From assembly GCF_014395225.1 (NCBI RefSeq), contig NZ_CP060723.1, positions 4,836,001-4,900,000 on the forward strand: DNA of 64,000 nucleotides, written 5' to 3'. A program made the position numbers and the translations under genes. Each line of letters opens with the position of its first letter. The stretch's first letter is position 1. Below the pieces are notes generated by a model that saw only the letters and a program-made list of their open reading frames with translations, was not told the origin of the DNA and did not search any database. Shown piece by piece: positions 52,004 through 60,403 of this stretch. This DNA comes from Pedobacter roseus. GTDB lineage: Bacteria > Bacteroidota > Bacteroidia > Sphingobacteriales > Sphingobacteriaceae.

Positions 52004-52537
52004 ATGACAGCTAAACAAGTGCTTCCTATCATCCCTGACAATATTGTAGTTAATAAAATTTACGAGGTAAGAGGCCTTAAAGTGATGCTTGATAGTGATC
52101 TGGCTGAGCTTTATGGTGTAGAAACTAAACGCCTTAATGAGCAAGTTGGGAGAAATCCCGATCGATTCCCTGGAGATTTCATGTTTCAACTCACTGATGA
52201 GGAGTGGTTAAACTTGAAGTCGCAAATTGCGACTTCAAGTTGGGGTGGCAGAAGAAAACTACCCTTTGTTTTTACCGAACATGGTATACTAATGCTTTCA
52301 AGTGTACTAAACAGCAAGCAAGCCATACAGGTAAATATTCAGATTGTAAGGATTTTCACGCGCATACGTCAATTCATTATCGACAGTGGCGAGCTTAAAC
52401 TCGAAATTGAAGAAATTAAACATAAAGTAAGCAATCAGGATAAAAACATCGAACTGGTTTTTACTTATCTGGATAAACTGATCGATAAGAAAATTGGGCC
52501 AAGGAAAAGAATTGGCTACATGCCAGATGATTTGTAA
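52004..52537 (+). CDS. ORF6N-domain protein
   Basis: 177 residues. The ORF6N DNA-binding-type domain covers about 10-125: IYEVRGLKVMLDSDLAELYGVETKRLNEQV, RFPGDFMFQLTDEEW, LKSQIATSSWGGRRKLPFVFTEHGILMLSSVL. A C-terminal coiled-coil-like helix follows (LEIEEIKHKVSNQDKNIELVF). Such proteins are known from phages and mobile elements and may regulate DNA. A 31-bp palindrome lies inside the coding region, at the SQIATSS segment. Neighbours show no phage genes. Confidence 0.88.
   Translation: MTAKQVLPIIPDNIVVNKIYEVRGLKVMLDSDLAELYGVETKRLNEQVGRNPDRFPGDFMFQLTDEEWLNLKSQIATSSWGGRRKLPFVFTEHGILMLSSVLNSKQAIQVNIQIVRIFTRIRQFIIDSGELKLEIEEIKHKVSNQDKNIELVFTYLDKLIDKKIGPRKRIGYMPDDL
52211..52241. promoter_or_regulatory. 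Near-perfect 31-bp palindrome inside the ORF6N gene
   Basis: AACTTGAAGTCGCAA (52211-52225), one central A, then its exact 15-base complement (52227-52241). Codons for L-K-S-Q-I-A-T-S partly force an inner palindrome (TCGCAA/TTGCGA), but the outer bases are not forced. It could be an operator, a nicking target, or a folded mRNA element. Confidence 0.85.
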
Positions 52538-52586
52538 TTTTTATTTTCTCTTTAAAATACTATTTTTGAGTATCTAATCATCAATA

Positions 52587-53414
52587 ATGAAAAAACATAC
52601 GCTCTTACTTGCTCTTATAAGTATTCTTTTCTATTCATGCGCTAAGAAAGGTGAAAATTCACAATCTACACCGAAGAAAATTGAAAGGATTATCATTTCG
52701 CCGGAGTACCTGCTTCAATCTAAATCATCAGAAATATATATCGGAGTCAGGTATTTTAAAGATTACAGCGACAAAGACAATATCACGCTTAGCTTGAACG
52801 GCCAGACTGGAACTCAGCTATCAGAAATAACTGCACAGCTAGAGGGAACCAGTTTGTTATTCAAATTTAATGCAGTAAATCAAACAGGCGATTTTAAGAT
52901 TAGATGTGTTATTAAAAATGACCAGAACTCTCTTGATCAGGAACAAACCTTAAGGCTTGTTAACGATTTTAGCATAAACTCGGTTTGGAACAGCCTTGAT
53001 AAAAATTATTCATCGTCATTTTCCAGTTATGCCGACCGGCTTAAAACAACTGGTTATACCCTAAGACTCGTTTCAAGCACAAGCACGAATGTTCAGTTTG
53101 GTGCGTATTTTGAAAACTATGCCTATTCAAATCTGTATGTCAGTAAATCTTTCATCGCAGGGCTTGCAGGTATTTACTCCCTCGTTTATAATGACCTTGG
53201 CCTTCAGCAAATAAAAATCAATAATGGTTCACCAGACGTTGATCAAAACTTTTCGACAGCTAAGTTCTATGCAGATGTAACGGCAAATTATGGCAATTAT
53301 GTTTCACAGAGCAACACCGGCAGTGGGAAAGTTACCGTATTTAAAAACGGAATCTATACCCTGACGGTTACCGAAACGCCAGCTTTGGTATCTACAATAA
53401 TTACAAAGTCTTAG
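52587..53414 (+). CDS. Hypothetical lipoprotein
   Basis: 275 residues. A lipoprotein signal ends LFYSCAKK with the acylated Cys at about residue 18. The rest is predicted beta-rich with many Ser/Thr/Asn (IGVRYFKDYSDKDNITLSLNG, ITAQLEGTSLLFKFNAVNQTGDFKIRCVI), perhaps two immunoglobulin-like modules. I recognise no family. It is likely outer-membrane anchored. No terminator is obvious after it; a repeat region follows. Confidence 0.78.
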   Translation: MKKHTLLLALISILFYSCAKKGENSQSTPKKIERIIISPEYLLQSKSSEIYIGVRYFKDYSDKDNITLSLNGQTGTQLSEITAQLEGTSLLFKFNAVNQTGDFKIRCVIKNDQNSLDQEQTLRLVNDFSINSVWNSLDKNYSSSFSSYADRLKTTGYTLRLVSSTSTNVQFGAYFENYAYSNLYVSKSFIAGLAGIYSLVYNDLGLQQIKINNGSPDVDQNFSTAKFYADVTANYGNYVSQSNTGSGKVTVFKNGIYTLTVTETPALVSTIITKS

Positions 53415-53700
53415 AATTGTATTTTTAGATTAGCCAGGTTTTTTTTTAAAAACTTAACATACTTCCGCCAACCCACATTTCCTAAACGGGATTGCAGCGA
53501 TATCCTTTTTTGTTTTTCGCTTTGACAAATTAGTAGCACTGTAGCAAGAAATTTGTCAAAGCTTAAAAAAACAAAAAAGATTTAGCGCAAAGCCCGACTG
53601 GAACAACCAAAAGAACTATAGGTTTTGCTTTACAAAAAATCGCCAATTAGATTGCCACATCGCTGCGCTCTTCGCAATGACGACAATTTTATATCAAAAA
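53415..53700. repeat. Gene-free region with a 120-bp hairpin element
   Basis: GCTTTGACAAATT (53519-53531) is matched perfectly at 53550-53562; outside it TTTTTTGTTTTT pairs with AAAAACAAAAAA, and further out CGGGATTGCAGCGATA faces a partner near AGCGCAAAGCCCG. The whole 53485-53605 unit is a long imperfect hairpin. After it, AGATTGCCACATCGCTGCGC and TTCGCAATGACGACAA (53650-53690) are half of the CGTCATTGCGA family. Confidence 0.78.
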
Positions 53701-53715
53701 TTTTCTCTTCAACTA

Positions 53716-53746
53716 TTTGATAATAAAAGTATTCTACCTATCTTTG
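53716..53746 (+). promoter_or_regulatory. Bacteroidota-type promoter of the rplM operon
   Basis: TTTG (53716-53719) and a perfect -7 box TATCTTTG (53739-53746) with 19-bp spacing. Transcription would begin near 53753, leaving a leader of about 48 nt before the GTG of rplM. Confidence 0.85.
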
Positions 53747-53800
53747 CAGTCCCAAATTTAATGGGAATAATAAATTGTTTAATAAATTAAATACAAGCAA

Positions 53801-54244
53801 GTGAATACGTTAAGTTACAAAACTGTCTCGGCCAATGCGAAAACTGTTAACAAACAGTGGATTGTTGTTGATGCGCAAGGCGAGATTTTGGGGCGCTTGT
53901 CATCGAAGATCGCTATGATCATCCGTGGTAAAAACAAGCCTGAGTACACCCCACACGTAGATTGCGGCGATAACGTAATTGTTATCAATGCAGACAAGGT
54001 TAAATTGACAGGAAACAAATTCAGCGAAAAGCAATATGTTTCTTATACTGGTTATCCAGGTGGTCAACGTTTTATTTCTCCTAAGGAGTTAATGGCGAAA
54101 CACCCTCAACGTGTAATCGAGAAAGCGGTACGTGGTATGTTACCGAAAACTAAATTGGGTAAAAAACTTTACACCAATCTTTTTGTGTATGCAGGTGAAA
54201 CTCACCCTCATGCAGCTCAGTCTCCAAAAACCATTAAACTTTAA
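53801..54244 (+). CDS. rplM: 50S ribosomal protein L13
   Basis: 147 residues, starting with GTG. The L13 signature region is LMAKHPQRVIEKAVRGMLPKTKLG (about 102-125), and KQWIVVDAQGEILGRLSSKIA is the conserved N-terminal part. It is the first gene of the rplM-rpsI-rpsB-tsf order. Three bases separate it from rpsI. L13 is an early-assembly protein of the large subunit and can regulate its operon in other bacteria. Confidence 0.97.
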   Translation: MNTLSYKTVSANAKTVNKQWIVVDAQGEILGRLSSKIAMIIRGKNKPEYTPHVDCGDNVIVINADKVKLTGNKFSEKQYVSYTGYPGGQRFISPKELMAKHPQRVIEKAVRGMLPKTKLGKKLYTNLFVYAGETHPHAAQSPKTIKL

Positions 54245-54247
54245 GAA

Positions 54248-54634
54248 ATGTCAGTTACTAACACTTCAGGAAGAAGAAAAACAGCTGTTGCACGTATCTA
54301 CTTAAAAGATGGTGCTGGCGCAATTACCGTTAACGGTAAAGATCACAAAGAATATTTCCCAACTTTACCTTTGCAATATATCGTAAACCAAAGTTTAGAG
54401 GTTTCTGAACTTACCGGCCGTTATGATATTACTGTAAACGTACAAGGTGGTGGAGTAAAAGGACAAGCAGAAGCTGTTCGTTTAGCTATTGCTAAGGCGA
54501 TTGTTGAACTAGATGCGGAGAAAAAACCTGCTTTACGTGCTAAAGGTTTAATGACACGTGATAACCGTATGGTTGAGCGTAAAAAACCAGGACGTGCTAA
54601 AGCCCGTAAGAAATTCCAATTCAGTAAACGTTAA
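54248..54634 (+). CDS. rpsI: 30S ribosomal protein S9
   Basis: 128 residues. GRRKTAVARIYLKDGAGAITVNGK opens it; GGGVKGQAEAVRLAIAKAIVEL is the signature; the basic C-terminal tail ends KARKKFQFSKR, reaching the tRNA P site. It is followed after 18 bp by rpsB, whose ribosome-binding site AGGAGG lies at 54639-54644 (unusually strong for this phylum). Confidence 0.97.
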   Translation: MSVTNTSGRRKTAVARIYLKDGAGAITVNGKDHKEYFPTLPLQYIVNQSLEVSELTGRYDITVNVQGGGVKGQAEAVRLAIAKAIVELDAEKKPALRAKGLMTRDNRMVERKKPGRAKARKKFQFSKR

Positions 54635-54652
54635 TCACAGGAGGCAAACACA

Positions 54653-55486
54653 ATGGCAAGAACAACTTATCAAGACTTATTGGATGCAGGTGTACACTTT
54701 GGTCACCTTACCCGTAAATGGAATCCAAAAATGGCTCCTTACATTTTCATGGAGCGTAATGGAATTCACATTATAGATTTAAATAAAACTTTAACTAAAA
54801 CTGAAGAAGCTGCGGCTGCGATTAAACAAATCGTAAAATCAGGACGTAAAGTATTATTCGTTTCTACAAAGAAACAAGCAAAAGGAATCGTAGCTGAACA
54901 AGCTAAAAAAGTAAACATGCCTTTCGTAACTGAGCGTTGGTTAGGTGGTATGTTAACTAACTTTGCTACTGTTCGCAAGTCAATCAAAAAGATGTCTAAC
55001 ATCGATAAAATGACTAAAGACGGTACTTATGCGATCTTATCTAAAAAAGAGCGTTTAATGATTCAGCGTGAGCGTATTAAATTAGAATCACTTTTAGGTG
55101 GTATTGCTGATTTAAACCGTTTACCTGCAGCTTTATTCTTAATTGATGTTAAGAAAGAGCACATCGCAGTAACTGAAGCGTTAAAATTAAACATCCCAAC
55201 TTTTGCGATGGTTGATACAAACTCTGATCCTTCTAACATCGATTTCCCTATCCCGGCGAATGATGATGCTACAAAATCTATCTCTTTAATTACTGATGTA
55301 ATTATCAAAGCGATCGAAGAAGGTTTAGATGAGCGTAAACGCGAAAAAGATGATGAGGCTGAAAAAGAAGCAGTAGCTGCTAAAGCTGCGGCTGATGCTC
55401 CGGAAGCAAAAGAGCCAAGACGTAAAAAAGCTGCTGAGGCAGAAGTTGAAGCGTCAGCATCAGAAGAAACTAAAACAGAAGAATAG
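54653..55486 (+). CDS. rpsB: 30S ribosomal protein S2
   Basis: 277 residues. DLLDAGVHFGHLTRKWNPKMAPYIFMERNGIHIIDLNKT opens it, and PTFAMVDTNSDPSNIDFPIPANDD is the family's signature. It extends beyond the usual 240 residues by a charged Ala/Glu/Lys tail (EKDDEAEKEAVAAKAAADAPEAKE...), seen in some Bacteroidota. Start fixed by the AGGAGG box 8 bp upstream. Confidence 0.97.
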   Translation: MARTTYQDLLDAGVHFGHLTRKWNPKMAPYIFMERNGIHIIDLNKTLTKTEEAAAAIKQIVKSGRKVLFVSTKKQAKGIVAEQAKKVNMPFVTERWLGGMLTNFATVRKSIKKMSNIDKMTKDGTYAILSKKERLMIQRERIKLESLLGGIADLNRLPAALFLIDVKKEHIAVTEALKLNIPTFAMVDTNSDPSNIDFPIPANDDATKSISLITDVIIKAIEEGLDERKREKDDEAEKEAVAAKAAADAPEAKEPRRKKAAEAEVEASASEETKTEE

Positions 55487-55496
55487 TAATATTTTT

Positions 55497-55580
55497 TAAT
55501 TGCAGGTTACTGGTTTCAGGTTTTAAGTTGGCTTAACATGAGTTTAACTTGGCGCTTGTAACTTGTAACCTGTAATTGTT
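55497..55580. repeat. Phrase repeat between rpsB and tsf
   Basis: TGCAGGTTACTGGTTTCAGG ... AACTTGTAACCTGTAATTG consists of short mutually related inverted phrases (CAGGTTAC/GTAACCTG). It inserts 129 bp between two genes that are usually close. No terminator is visible, so tsf probably remains in the operon. Confidence 0.6.
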
Positions 55581-55615
55581 ATAACAAGATTGTAAACTTT
55601 AAAAAAGGAAATAAA

Positions 55616-56461
55616 ATGTCTACAGTACAAATTACTGCCGCAGATGTAAATAAACTACGCCAACAAACTGGTGCTGGTATGATGGATTGCAAAAAAGCTT
55701 TAGTTGAAGCTAACGGCGATTTCGAAGCTGCTGTTGATTTATTGCGTAAAAAAGGTCAGAAAGTATCTGCCGCTCGTTCTGGTAATGCTACTTCTGAAGG
55801 TCTGGTATCAATCGCTGTTTCAGCTGATGGAACAAACGGTAAATTAGTTGCTTTAGCTTGCGAAACTGAGCCAGTTTCTAAAGTTGAAGATTTCCGTAAC
55901 CTGGCTCAAGCCGTTTTGGCTGCTGCAGTTGCCAACAATCCTTCTTCTGCTGAAGAATTATCAGCAATTACTTTGGAAGACGGACGTACAGTTGCTGAAA
56001 CCATAACTGAACTAACTGGTAAAATCGGAGAGAAGATCGTTATCCAAGAATATGCAAATATATCTGGTGAAAAAATCGTTTCTTATATCCATTCTAATGG
56101 TAAAATGGGTGTTTTAGTAGTATTTGAAGGCGCTAATGGCGTAGATATTACTGAAGCTGGTAAAGATGTTGCAATGCAAATTGCTGCAATGAGTCCAATT
56201 GCTGTTGATAAAGACGGTGTTGATCCTGCTACTATTGAACGTGAAATCGAGATTGCTAAAGACGTTATCCGTCAAGAAGGCAAACCAGAAGAAATGGTTG
56301 AAAAAATTGCTGCTGGTAAATTGAATAAATTCTACAAAGACAGTACTTTATTAAACCAGGAGTTTGTTAAAGATAGCTCAGTAGATGTTCGTAAATTTTT
56401 AGATAACACTTCTAAAGGTTTAACAGTATCTGCTTTCAAACGTGTACAATTAGGTGCATAA
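55616..56461 (+). CDS. tsf: Elongation factor Ts
   Basis: 281 residues. The N-terminal UBA-like domain has VNKLRQQTGAGMMDCKKALVEANGDFEAAVDLLRKKG, the EF-Tu-contacting signature. The core follows, and the C-terminal module ends KDSSVDVRKFLDNTSKGLTVSAFKRVQLG. It exchanges GDP for GTP on EF-Tu. An AAAAAGGA stretch 8-15 bp upstream is its likely ribosome-binding site. Confidence 0.97.
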   Translation: MSTVQITAADVNKLRQQTGAGMMDCKKALVEANGDFEAAVDLLRKKGQKVSAARSGNATSEGLVSIAVSADGTNGKLVALACETEPVSKVEDFRNLAQAVLAAAVANNPSSAEELSAITLEDGRTVAETITELTGKIGEKIVIQEYANISGEKIVSYIHSNGKMGVLVVFEGANGVDITEAGKDVAMQIAAMSPIAVDKDGVDPATIEREIEIAKDVIRQEGKPEEMVEKIAAGKLNKFYKDSTLLNQEFVKDSSVDVRKFLDNTSKGLTVSAFKRVQLGA

Positions 56462-56480
56462 GCACTAGAAAAACATATTT

Positions 56481-56510
56481 AAAAAGCTCCAAGAAATTGG
56501 GGCTTTTTTT
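56481..56510 (+). terminator. Terminator of the rplM-tsf operon
   Basis: A 12-bp stem (56481-56492 with 56497-56508, one T-G pair) with a GAAA tetraloop and a T7 tail. It lies 20 bp after tsf and just before the IS element. Confidence 0.9.
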
Positions 56511-56581
56511 ATGCTCTTGCATTCGCATAAAGAAGTCAAGTTTTAAAATGGACTGCCCCCAGAAGTTTGGACAAAAATAAT

Positions 56582-57387
56582 TTAATTTTTCCACATTTGA
56601 GTTCGGTACTTTACCGGACTCATTCCTTTTAAGTTAAGTCTGATCCTGTCGTTATTATAATAGCTTATGTAAGATTTGATTTCCATTTTTAGTTCTTCTA
56701 TGGTTTGATATTTTTTCAGGTAAAACAGTTCGGATTTTATAGTTCCAAAAAAGTTTTCAATGACTGCATTGTCCAGGCAATTTCCCTTCCTTGACATGCT
56801 CTGTATAACAGCTTTTTCCTGAAGGAGCTTTTGGTACGCCTTCATTTGGTACTGCCATCCCTGATCGGAATGTAAGATAAGCGCTGTTTGTTGCTTGGGT
56901 ATGCGTATAAAAGCTTCTTTGATCATTTCTGTTACTTGCTTAAAATTCGGCCTTTCCGACAATTTGTAACTTATTATCTCACCATTAAAAAGATCTATTA
57001 TAGGCGAAAGATATAACTTTTGTACGCCTACTTTAAACTCTGTAACATCTGTTGCCCATTTTTGGAAAGGCCTATCTGCTCTAAAGTTACGCTGCAATAC
57101 ATTCTCGGCCACTTTACCGAACTGCCCCTATAGGTTTTATATTTCTTTACCCTGATCACACTTTTCAGCCCCATCGACTTCATGAGGCGCAGAACTGTTT
57201 TATCATTGAGATGAAAGCCCAGCTCCCTTAGGGCATAGACCATCCGTCTATACCCTAATCTGCCCTTATGCTGGTCATATAAGTTCTTGATCTGTATTTT
57301 AAGATGATCGTATTTATCTGCTTTTTTATTTTTCTGGATGTGGTAATAGAACGTACTCCTAGCCATATCTGCTGCCTGTAGCAACAT
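56582..57387 (-). pseudogene. IS3-family transposase orfB, frameshifted
   Basis: The reading begins MLLQAADMARSTFYYHIQKN in one frame (57387 to about 57118) with the HTH_21 part GRLGYRRMVYALRELGFHLNDKTVLRLMK. It then continues in the next frame as GKVAENVLQRNFRADRPFQK and the DDE core: WATDVTEF (D), LHSDQGWQYQ (D), SRKGNCLDNAVIENFFGTIKSE (E). A one-base deletion near 57118-57122 separates the two, with no slippery heptamer there. The catalytic residues are intact but split, so the element is likely immobile unless the break is a sequencing error. Programmed -1 shifting from orfA would enter upstream of 57387. Confidence 0.85.
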
Positions 57388-57422
57388 TTTAAGATCGTGT
57401 TTCTGCCTTAATCCCTGGATGA

Positions 57423-57941
57423 TCAGCGCTTTTTCTTTTTCTCTGCTTCTTCCTTCTGAATTAAGGCATACAACTTTTTTAGATATTCATTTTCGGCACG
57501 CAAAAAATTGTTTTCCTTTTCCAACTCCTGCTCCCTGGTTTGTTTAGGATTATTCTTTTTAGATTTTTTATCGGGTGCATCCATAAATTTTTCCCTACAT
57601 GATTTGAAAAGTGCCCCCACACCTTCACTTTCATACTTCTTTTGCCAATTGCTGAGCATACTGACTGAAGGAAGTTTGAATCTGATGCAGGCCTGGTATA
57701 AAGATAAGCCTTCAGTTCTTAATGTTTCTATTACTGTTAACTTAAAATCGCCATCGTATTGACGTGGCTGCAATTGTAATCCTTCAATTCCATAGGCTTT
57801 ATAAAAACTAACCCATTTATCCAAAATCGTATGGTTAATCTGGTTTTCCTTAGCAATAGCACGAACCGAACCTTCTCCATTGATCGCCTGTTTTACCAAC
57901 AGTAATTTTAACTCTAAACCGTATTTAATTTTTCTACTCAT
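57423..57941 (-). CDS. IS3-family transposase orfA
   Basis: 172 residues. Two helix-turn-helix parts are visible: LLLVKQAINGEGSVRAIAKENQINHTILDKWV and DFKLTVIETLRTEGLSLYQACIRFKLPSVSMLSNW. The C-terminal leucine-zipper helix is QELEKENNFLRAENEYLKKLYALI. Its 3' end has GAGAAAAAGAAAAAGCGCTGA; the G-AAA-AAG motif in frame is a likely -1 slippery site joining orfA to orfB, as IS3 elements do. Confidence 0.9.
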   Translation of the reverse strand: MSRKIKYGLELKLLLVKQAINGEGSVRAIAKENQINHTILDKWVSFYKAYGIEGLQLQPRQYDGDFKLTVIETLRTEGLSLYQACIRFKLPSVSMLSNWQKKYESEGVGALFKSCREKFMDAPDKKSKKNNPKQTREQELEKENNFLRAENEYLKKLYALIQKEEAEKKKKR

Positions 57942-58010
57942 AAAAATGCCCCCATAAAGTGTCTAACTTTTTGGGGGCAGTGTAAAAACCTGACTCCTTT
58001 TCAAACCCTC

Positions 58011-59216
58011 CTACTTTCTAAAAGCGGTATAAGCCCCTACTTCCTTACCCGAATCATCGAGCATACTCACCACTACTTTGTTTTTATCTGCTTTTATTTT
58101 TGTGATCGTTCTTGTGCCTGTTTTAGGCCCGCCACCAATAATTAAAGGATAATGATTTAAGTTTTTATCTGGCTGGTGCACCATGTATTTGTGCGTATGA
58201 CCGCTTAATACCAGATCAACTTTTCCCTGATTCAATAAAGGCTCAAACAATTCTGTGCAATGTTTTGGTCCGTGCGCATCGCCCGAGAAACGCGGTGGAA
58301 TATGCATCATCACAATTCTGAACGGTGCTTTTTTAAATTCTTTCGAATTGATTTCCGACTTAAGCCATTCTGCCTGCTGAGCCCGGTAATCATCAAAATT
58401 GACAATACCAGCATAAACCGGATGTGCATCTTCTTTATCCTCACCGGTATCTAAAATCACAAAGCGCACCGGCCCTAAAGTAAAAGCAGTATGACCAACA
58501 TGCATGTAATATTGCGGAAATTCGCGTGCGAATTTCCCGCGGGTTTCGTGGTTGCCCCTTACATAAATAAACGGTGTATTTTTAGCAAAATGATTTACAC
58601 AAGGTTGCAGCATGTGGTCGATAATCTGTTTTTCATCGGTCTGATAATCGAATATATCGCCATTAAAAAAGATAAAGTCCTGTTTTTTTTCAGGGACCAG
58701 CCCCAACAAATGCGGAATGGATTCCGGGCGGTCGTGCGTATCATTCAACATTAAAAACGACACCTCTTCTTTGTTCACATCAGCATTAACAAACTCCTCA
58801 ACCGAACTGTTCACCATTTCTCCATAAGTTAATTTATAAGGCTGAAAATCTTTAATCTCTTTGGAAACAATTTTATAATAATATTTCAGGCCGGGCTTTA
58901 AATTTTTGAGCGTTACAGCGTTTAACCTGCTATTAGCTTGCATTAAGCCCAACTCGGCCTTCCCATAAGCTTTTTGGTTCAGCTGATCGGCCTGTTGGCC
59001 ATATTCCACCCAGCCCGCAGCATTTTTGTTGGTTAACCAAAGAATGGTCATTGAGTCGCCAAAATTGGTCTGGATATAAGGACCTACTGCAATTTTAAAT
59101 CCTTCTTCCTCAGCGGCTACCTCTGCAATAGCCATTGTTGGGGCTACCAAAGTAGCAGCACTTAAAGTGAGGCCGGCCTTTAAAAAACTTCTTCTATTGG
59201 ACTGATTTTCATTCAT
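58011..59216 (-). CDS. Tat-exported metallophosphoesterase (purple-acid-phosphatase-like)
   Basis: 401 residues. A Tat signal RRSFLKAG is at residues 8-15. A fibronectin-like N-terminal domain (FGDSMTILWLTNKNAAGWVEYG, then LKPGLKYYYKIV) precedes the calcineurin-type core: LMLNDTHDRPES (D-x-H), IFFNGDIFDYQ (GD), YVRGNHETRG (GNHE), MMHIPPRF (H), LVLSGHTHKYM (GHxH). It is likely periplasmic, dephosphorylating a small molecule. The IS element lies just downstream of it. Confidence 0.9.
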   Translation of the reverse strand: MNENQSNRRSFLKAGLTLSAATLVAPTMAIAEVAAEEEGFKIAVGPYIQTNFGDSMTILWLTNKNAAGWVEYGQQADQLNQKAYGKAELGLMQANSRLNAVTLKNLKPGLKYYYKIVSKEIKDFQPYKLTYGEMVNSSVEEFVNADVNKEEVSFLMLNDTHDRPESIPHLLGLVPEKKQDFIFFNGDIFDYQTDEKQIIDHMLQPCVNHFAKNTPFIYVRGNHETRGKFAREFPQYYMHVGHTAFTLGPVRFVILDTGEDKEDAHPVYAGIVNFDDYRAQQAEWLKSEINSKEFKKAPFRIVMMHIPPRFSGDAHGPKHCTELFEPLLNQGKVDLVLSGHTHKYMVHQPDKNLNHYPLIIGGGPKTGTRTITKIKADKNKVVVSMLDDSGKEVGAYTAFRK

Positions 59217-59301
59217 TTGGTTATTTTATCTTATTACTCAAATATATAGCGACAATATTTAACTTTGACCGTGTAAGATTAAATTTACTCAAACGTTTGA
59301 C

Positions 59302-60393
59302 ATGCCTAAAGTAATTTCCAATACCTCCTATTTTCAGGGCAAAGATTTAAAAAAAAATCAGGACATCATCATCGATGGCAATATCATTTCAGCTATTAAA
59401 GAGCGTAATCCTAAAGAAAACAGCCATTCCTTGGTTGTTCCGGGTTTTATAGATCTGCAGATTTATGGAGCTGGCGACAGATTATTTTCTGCCGAACCAA
59501 GCATCGAATCGTTAAGCATCATGGAAGACGATCTGCTCAAAAAAGGAACGACCGGTTTTCTGGCCTGCATGGCCACAAATTCAAAGGAAGTTTTTAACGA
59601 ATGTATCAAAGTAGCAAAAGAACATCGCTCTGCGGCCAAAAACTGCCTGGGTTTGCATTTAGAAGGCCCATTTTTAAACCCTAAACGCCTCGGAGCACAT
59701 GTTCCAGCTTTTGTACGCAAGGCATCGTTAGATGAAATTAAAAAACTGATCGATTTTGGAGATGGTGTGATCAAAATGATGACCATTGCACCCGAACTTC
59801 AGGATGAAGAAGTGATTGAATATCTGTTGAATAGTGGTGTGGTGGTTTCATTAGGCCATAGCAATGCCACTTTTGAGGAAGCTACTGCAGCCTATAATAA
59901 AGGCATTCAAACCACTACACATCTATTTAATGCCATGAGCCCAATCCATCACCGCGAGCCTGGCATACCCACCGCCGTTTTCAGCCACGATAAAGCGATG
60001 GCCAGCATTATTGCCGATGGTCAGCATGTAGATTTCGAAGTGGTTAAATTTGCACAGAAACTATTAAAAGAACGTTTATTCCTGATTACTGATGCCGTTA
60101 CGGCCTGCTCTACCGGCCCTTATCAGCATATTCAAAAAGGGAATAAATATGTAATGCCCGATGGCACACTTTCGGGTTCGTCGCTAACGATGTTAGAAGC
60201 CGTTAAAAACTGTGTCTCTTATTGTGGCATCAGTTTAAATGATGCAGTTAAAATGGCAACGAGTTATCCGGCCAAATTAATCGGAATTGAAAACTTAACA
60301 GCAAATATCGCAGCTGGTGAGCAGGCTAATTTAGTAGTGCTTGATGATGCACTAAATTTAAAAGAGATCATTTTTAAAGGCGGAACGGTATAA
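59302..60393 (+). CDS. nagA: N-acetylglucosamine-6-phosphate deacetylase
   Basis: 363 residues, amidohydrolase fold. VVPGFIDLQIYGAGD replaces the double-His strand, as in E. coli NagA. GLHLEGPFLNPKRLGAH (119-133) is the metal/substrate region. SLGHSNATFEEA and TTHLFNAMSPIHHREPG carry the metal-binding and substrate-contacting His; LITDAVTAC holds the catalytic Asp. It starts amino-sugar use and recycling; nagB is not adjacent. The next gene follows after 10 bp. Confidence 0.93.
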   Translation: MPKVISNTSYFQGKDLKKNQDIIIDGNIISAIKERNPKENSHSLVVPGFIDLQIYGAGDRLFSAEPSIESLSIMEDDLLKKGTTGFLACMATNSKEVFNECIKVAKEHRSAAKNCLGLHLEGPFLNPKRLGAHVPAFVRKASLDEIKKLIDFGDGVIKMMTIAPELQDEEVIEYLLNSGVVVSLGHSNATFEEATAAYNKGIQTTTHLFNAMSPIHHREPGIPTAVFSHDKAMASIIADGQHVDFEVVKFAQKLLKERLFLITDAVTACSTGPYQHIQKGNKYVMPDGTLSGSSLTMLEAVKNCVSYCGISLNDAVKMATSYPAKLIGIENLTANIAAGEQANLVVLDDALNLKEIIFKGGTV

Positions 60394-60403
60394 TCAAACC
60401 AAT

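Larger units (their letters stand above)
56549..57983 (-). mobile_element. IS3-family insertion sequence with frameshifted orfB
   Basis: Imperfect terminal repeats bound the element: TGGACTGCCCCCAGAAGTTT at the left (56549) and, on the other strand, ACACTGCCCCCAAAAAGTTA at the right (about 57983). They share ACTGCCCCCA and GTT-x-G-x-ACA. It carries orfA (57423-57941) and a broken orfB (56582-57387). Flanking AAAA on both sides may be a 4-bp target duplication, but A-runs make this unsure. About 1.43 kb, inserted between the tsf terminator and a phosphoesterase gene. Confidence 0.9.
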
